Assembly (NCBI GenBank): GCA_023383735.1
Contig: JAHDYN010000066.1
Coordinates: forward strand, 1 to 8,027
From: Gammaproteobacteria bacterium
GTDB taxonomy: Bacteria; Pseudomonadota; Gammaproteobacteria; Steroidobacterales; GCA-2729495
Length of the DNA stretch: 8,027 nucleotides
Reading direction: 5' to 3'
The notes under the pieces were generated by a model. That model saw only the letters and a program-made list of their open reading frames with translations, was not told the DNA's origin and searched no databases. The translations under genes were made by a program, and so were the position numbers. This document shows, piece after piece, positions 6,626 to 8,027 of this stretch (within the stretch, counting starts at the first letter, position 1; each line of letters starts with the position of its first letter).

Positions 6626-7258
6626 ATGGAAAAATTCACCTGCCTCACCGCCATCGCCGCACCCCTGTTGCGCATCAATATCGATACCGACGCGATCATC
6701 CCCAGCCGGGAAATGAAGCGCGTCTCGAAAGTCGGCCTCTCTGAAGGGCTGTTCGCCGGCTGGCGCTACCAGAGCCCGGGCAGCCGCGCTGAAAACCCGG
6801 ACTTCATCCTCAATCGCGAGCCTTACCGCCGGGCGCAGATCCTGCTGTCAGGCCTCAACTTCGGCTGCGGCTCATCCCGGGAGCACGCCGTGTGGGCCCT
6901 GCACGAATGGGGCATCCGCGCCATCATCGCGCCGAGCTTCGGCTCGATCTTCCAGGGCAACTGCGTGCGCAACGGCATCGTCCCGGTGATCCTCGACAAC
7001 GCGATTGTGGAAACCCTGGCGCAGAAGATCGAAGCGGATCCGGAACACTTCCGGCTGACGGTCGACCTGCGGAATTGCACGGTGGCCACGCCGGATGGCC
7101 AGAGCTGGACCTTCAGCATTCCGGACGCCGACCGCGAAATGCTGCTCGAAGGCCTCGACTCGATTGCCGTCACGCTGAAGCGCGATGCGGAGATCCTCGC
7201 TTTCGCCGAACGCGACCGGATACGCCGGCCATGGATCTATCTGCCCGAACGCGGCTGA
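6626..7258 (+). CDS. leuD: 3-isopropylmalate dehydratase small subunit, partner of the adjacent leuC
   Basis: The 210-residue small (swivel) subunit provides substrate-binding and catalytic residues to the LeuC iron-sulfur site. Visible motifs are INIDTDAIIPSREM (17-30), ENPDFILN (56-63), NFGCGSSREHAVWAL (78-92) and IAPSFGSIFQGNCVRNGIVP (101-120), followed by GLDSIAVTL (176-184). Ser83, Ser84 and Arg85 in GCGSSREH correspond to the aconitase catalytic loop. The substrate-specificity loop after DTDAIIP reads SREMKRVSKVGLSEGLFAGW (27-46), whereas E. coli has KQFLQKVTRTGFGAHLF followed by a DWR motif. The start lies 6 nt after the leuC stop in a TGAGGCGTCATG arrangement, with GAGG overlapping the stop as Shine-Dalgarno. 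The tail RPWIYLPERG is longer than in E. coli (201 residues). It converges on the receptor gene with 18 nt between, and no terminator is visible. Confidence 0.9.
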   Translation: MEKFTCLTAIAAPLLRINIDTDAIIPSREMKRVSKVGLSEGLFAGWRYQSPGSRAENPDFILNREPYRRAQILLSGLNFGCGSSREHAVWALHEWGIRAIIAPSFGSIFQGNCVRNGIVPVILDNAIVETLAQKIEADPEHFRLTVDLRNCTVATPDGQSWTFSIPDADREMLLEGLDSIAVTLKRDAEILAFAERDRIRRPWIYLPERG

Positions 7259-7276
7259 CGGGCGTAGCCGGGCCAT

Positions 7277-8027
7277 TCAAAACTGCCAGGTGATGCCCAC
7301 TGACGGAAGTATCGGCAGGCTGTCCTGCGACTCCAGCTCGAACTCGTCGGTATCGCCCAGATCCAGGCCATACTCCATGCAACAGTCATTGTTGCGATTG
7401 AGAACGTTGGCAAGCTCCAGGAATACCGAGACGAGTCCGGCGCTGGTCTGAAAACGCCGGGCCGCACGCAGGTCCAGCGTTGCGTAATTGCCCAGTCGCG
7501 CGGCATTCCGCGGTCCCGTCACGACCAGATCCGGCACGTCCTCGTCGATCGCCGCATCCGTGGTGGGCCAGCCAGTCCGCCAGGTCATTGCCGCACTCAG
7601 ATCCCAGTTGTTCCTGCTCCACAGCAGCCCCGCGCCGATGGCGTGGCTCTGATCCCAGCTGCGCCGGTACTTCCGCCCGGCTACTTCGTCCCTGGCCTCG
7701 GCCCAGCTGTAGCTGCCCCACCAGTCGAGATGCTCGCCGTCACCGCCGCGCAGAGACAGCTCCACGCCCCGCGCACGGGCCGCATCGGCTGCAACGCGAA
7801 TGCGGTCCGGCTTGAGCTCAGGCAGCAGCACGAAGGTATTCAGCAGGTTCTCGTATCGGTCGCGCGGGTTTGCGTAGTTCTTGACGTAGGCCTCCATGCG
7901 CAGCGATTTCCCGCCCCCGAGCTGCTGCTCCATTCCCAGCACGAACTGATCGGCACGCTCCGGCCGCGCGAACGCCGTTTCACCATCACTTGCCGGAAGC
8001 TCGTCCACCCCCTGTGTCTGCCAGTAC
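7277..8027 (-). CDS. TonB-dependent outer-membrane receptor, C-terminal barrel only
   Basis: The open frame runs from the right edge to a TGA at 7277-7279, giving about 249 residues of a larger protein; its plug domain, signal peptide and start lie outside the window. The content is that of the last beta-strands of a TonB-dependent receptor, which imports ligands across the outer membrane using TonB energy. Visible are a LRMEAYVKNYANPRDRYEN strand with alternating aromatic residues, RARGVELSLRG, WWGSYSWAEARDEV, RSWDQSHAIGAGLLW, RTGWPTT, FLELANVLNRNN, and a terminal strand ending GITWQF with the C-terminal Phe required for barrel assembly. A Cys-Cys pair lies in the last extracellular loop (DCCMEYG). 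The in-frame GTG near 8008 is internal, because homology continues upstream (YWQTQG). The ligand is unknown, and no regulator or TonB/ExbBD gene is nearby. Confidence 0.88.
   Translation of the reverse strand, partial: YWQTQGVDELPASDGETAFARPERADQFVLGMEQQLGGGKSLRMEAYVKNYANPRDRYENLLNTFVLLPELKPDRIRVAADAARARGVELSLRGGDGEHLDWWGSYSWAEARDEVAGRKYRRSWDQSHAIGAGLLWSRNNWDLSAAMTWRTGWPTTDAAIDEDVPDLVVTGPRNAARLGNYATLDLRAARRFQTSAGLVSVFLELANVLNRNNDCCMEYGLDLGDTDEFELESQDSLPILPSVGITWQF

Noticed and set aside
7259..7276. A terminator between the convergent leuD and receptor genes
   Set aside because: Only 18 nt separate the stops, with no stable hairpin or T-run that I can see.
7970..8008. GTG near 8008 as the start of a small separate outer-membrane protein
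   Set aside because: The reading frame and receptor-like sequence continue upstream to the window edge without a stop, so this is the C-terminal part of a truncated receptor gene.

Overview
The window is GC-rich chromosomal DNA that looks like a gammaproteobacterium, probably near the Xanthomonadales/Chromatiales side. This rests on the protein flavour (E. coli-like TesB, MoaC, FolE and LeuCD, plus a TonB-dependent receptor typical of those groups) and on a paired REP-type palindrome of the 'TAGGAGCGGCTTCAGCCGCGA' kind. The assignment is an inference. I see no insertion sequence, phage gene, CRISPR array, tRNA or rRNA. Genes are tightly packed, and no gene-free gap exceeds about 120 bases.

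Layout from left to right. (1) The last 68 codons of a plus-strand gamma-class carbonic-anhydrase-like hexapeptide protein face a minus-strand acyl-CoA thioesterase II gene (tesB). (2) Divergent from tesB, a plus-strand pair encodes a membrane-anchored DUF1499 protein and an inositol-monophosphatase-family phosphatase, 6 nt apart. (3) A 60-bp inverted pair of REP-like hairpins separates that pair from a converging minus-strand operon and supplies the TAG stop codons on both sides. (4) The minus-strand operon, read from right to left, is moaC, mobA, folE and a MaoC-type hydratase. It combines two molybdenum cofactor steps, the first step of folate/pterin synthesis from GTP, and an enoyl-CoA-hydratase-like enzyme. 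(5) Divergent from moaC, across about 120 bp with promoter-like elements in both directions, lies a plus-strand leuC-leuD pair for an isopropylmalate-isomerase-type hydro-lyase. (6) The window ends in the C-terminal barrel of a minus-strand TonB-dependent receptor that runs off the right edge.

Most of this is core metabolism: acyl-CoA turnover, cofactor synthesis and a leucine-type isomerase. I did not find a clearly new system. The points most worth a second look are the REP doublet that doubles as a stop-codon donor, the leuCD pair that stands without leuA or leuB and departs from consensus in normally conserved loops, and the mixed moaC-mobA-folE-maoC operon.
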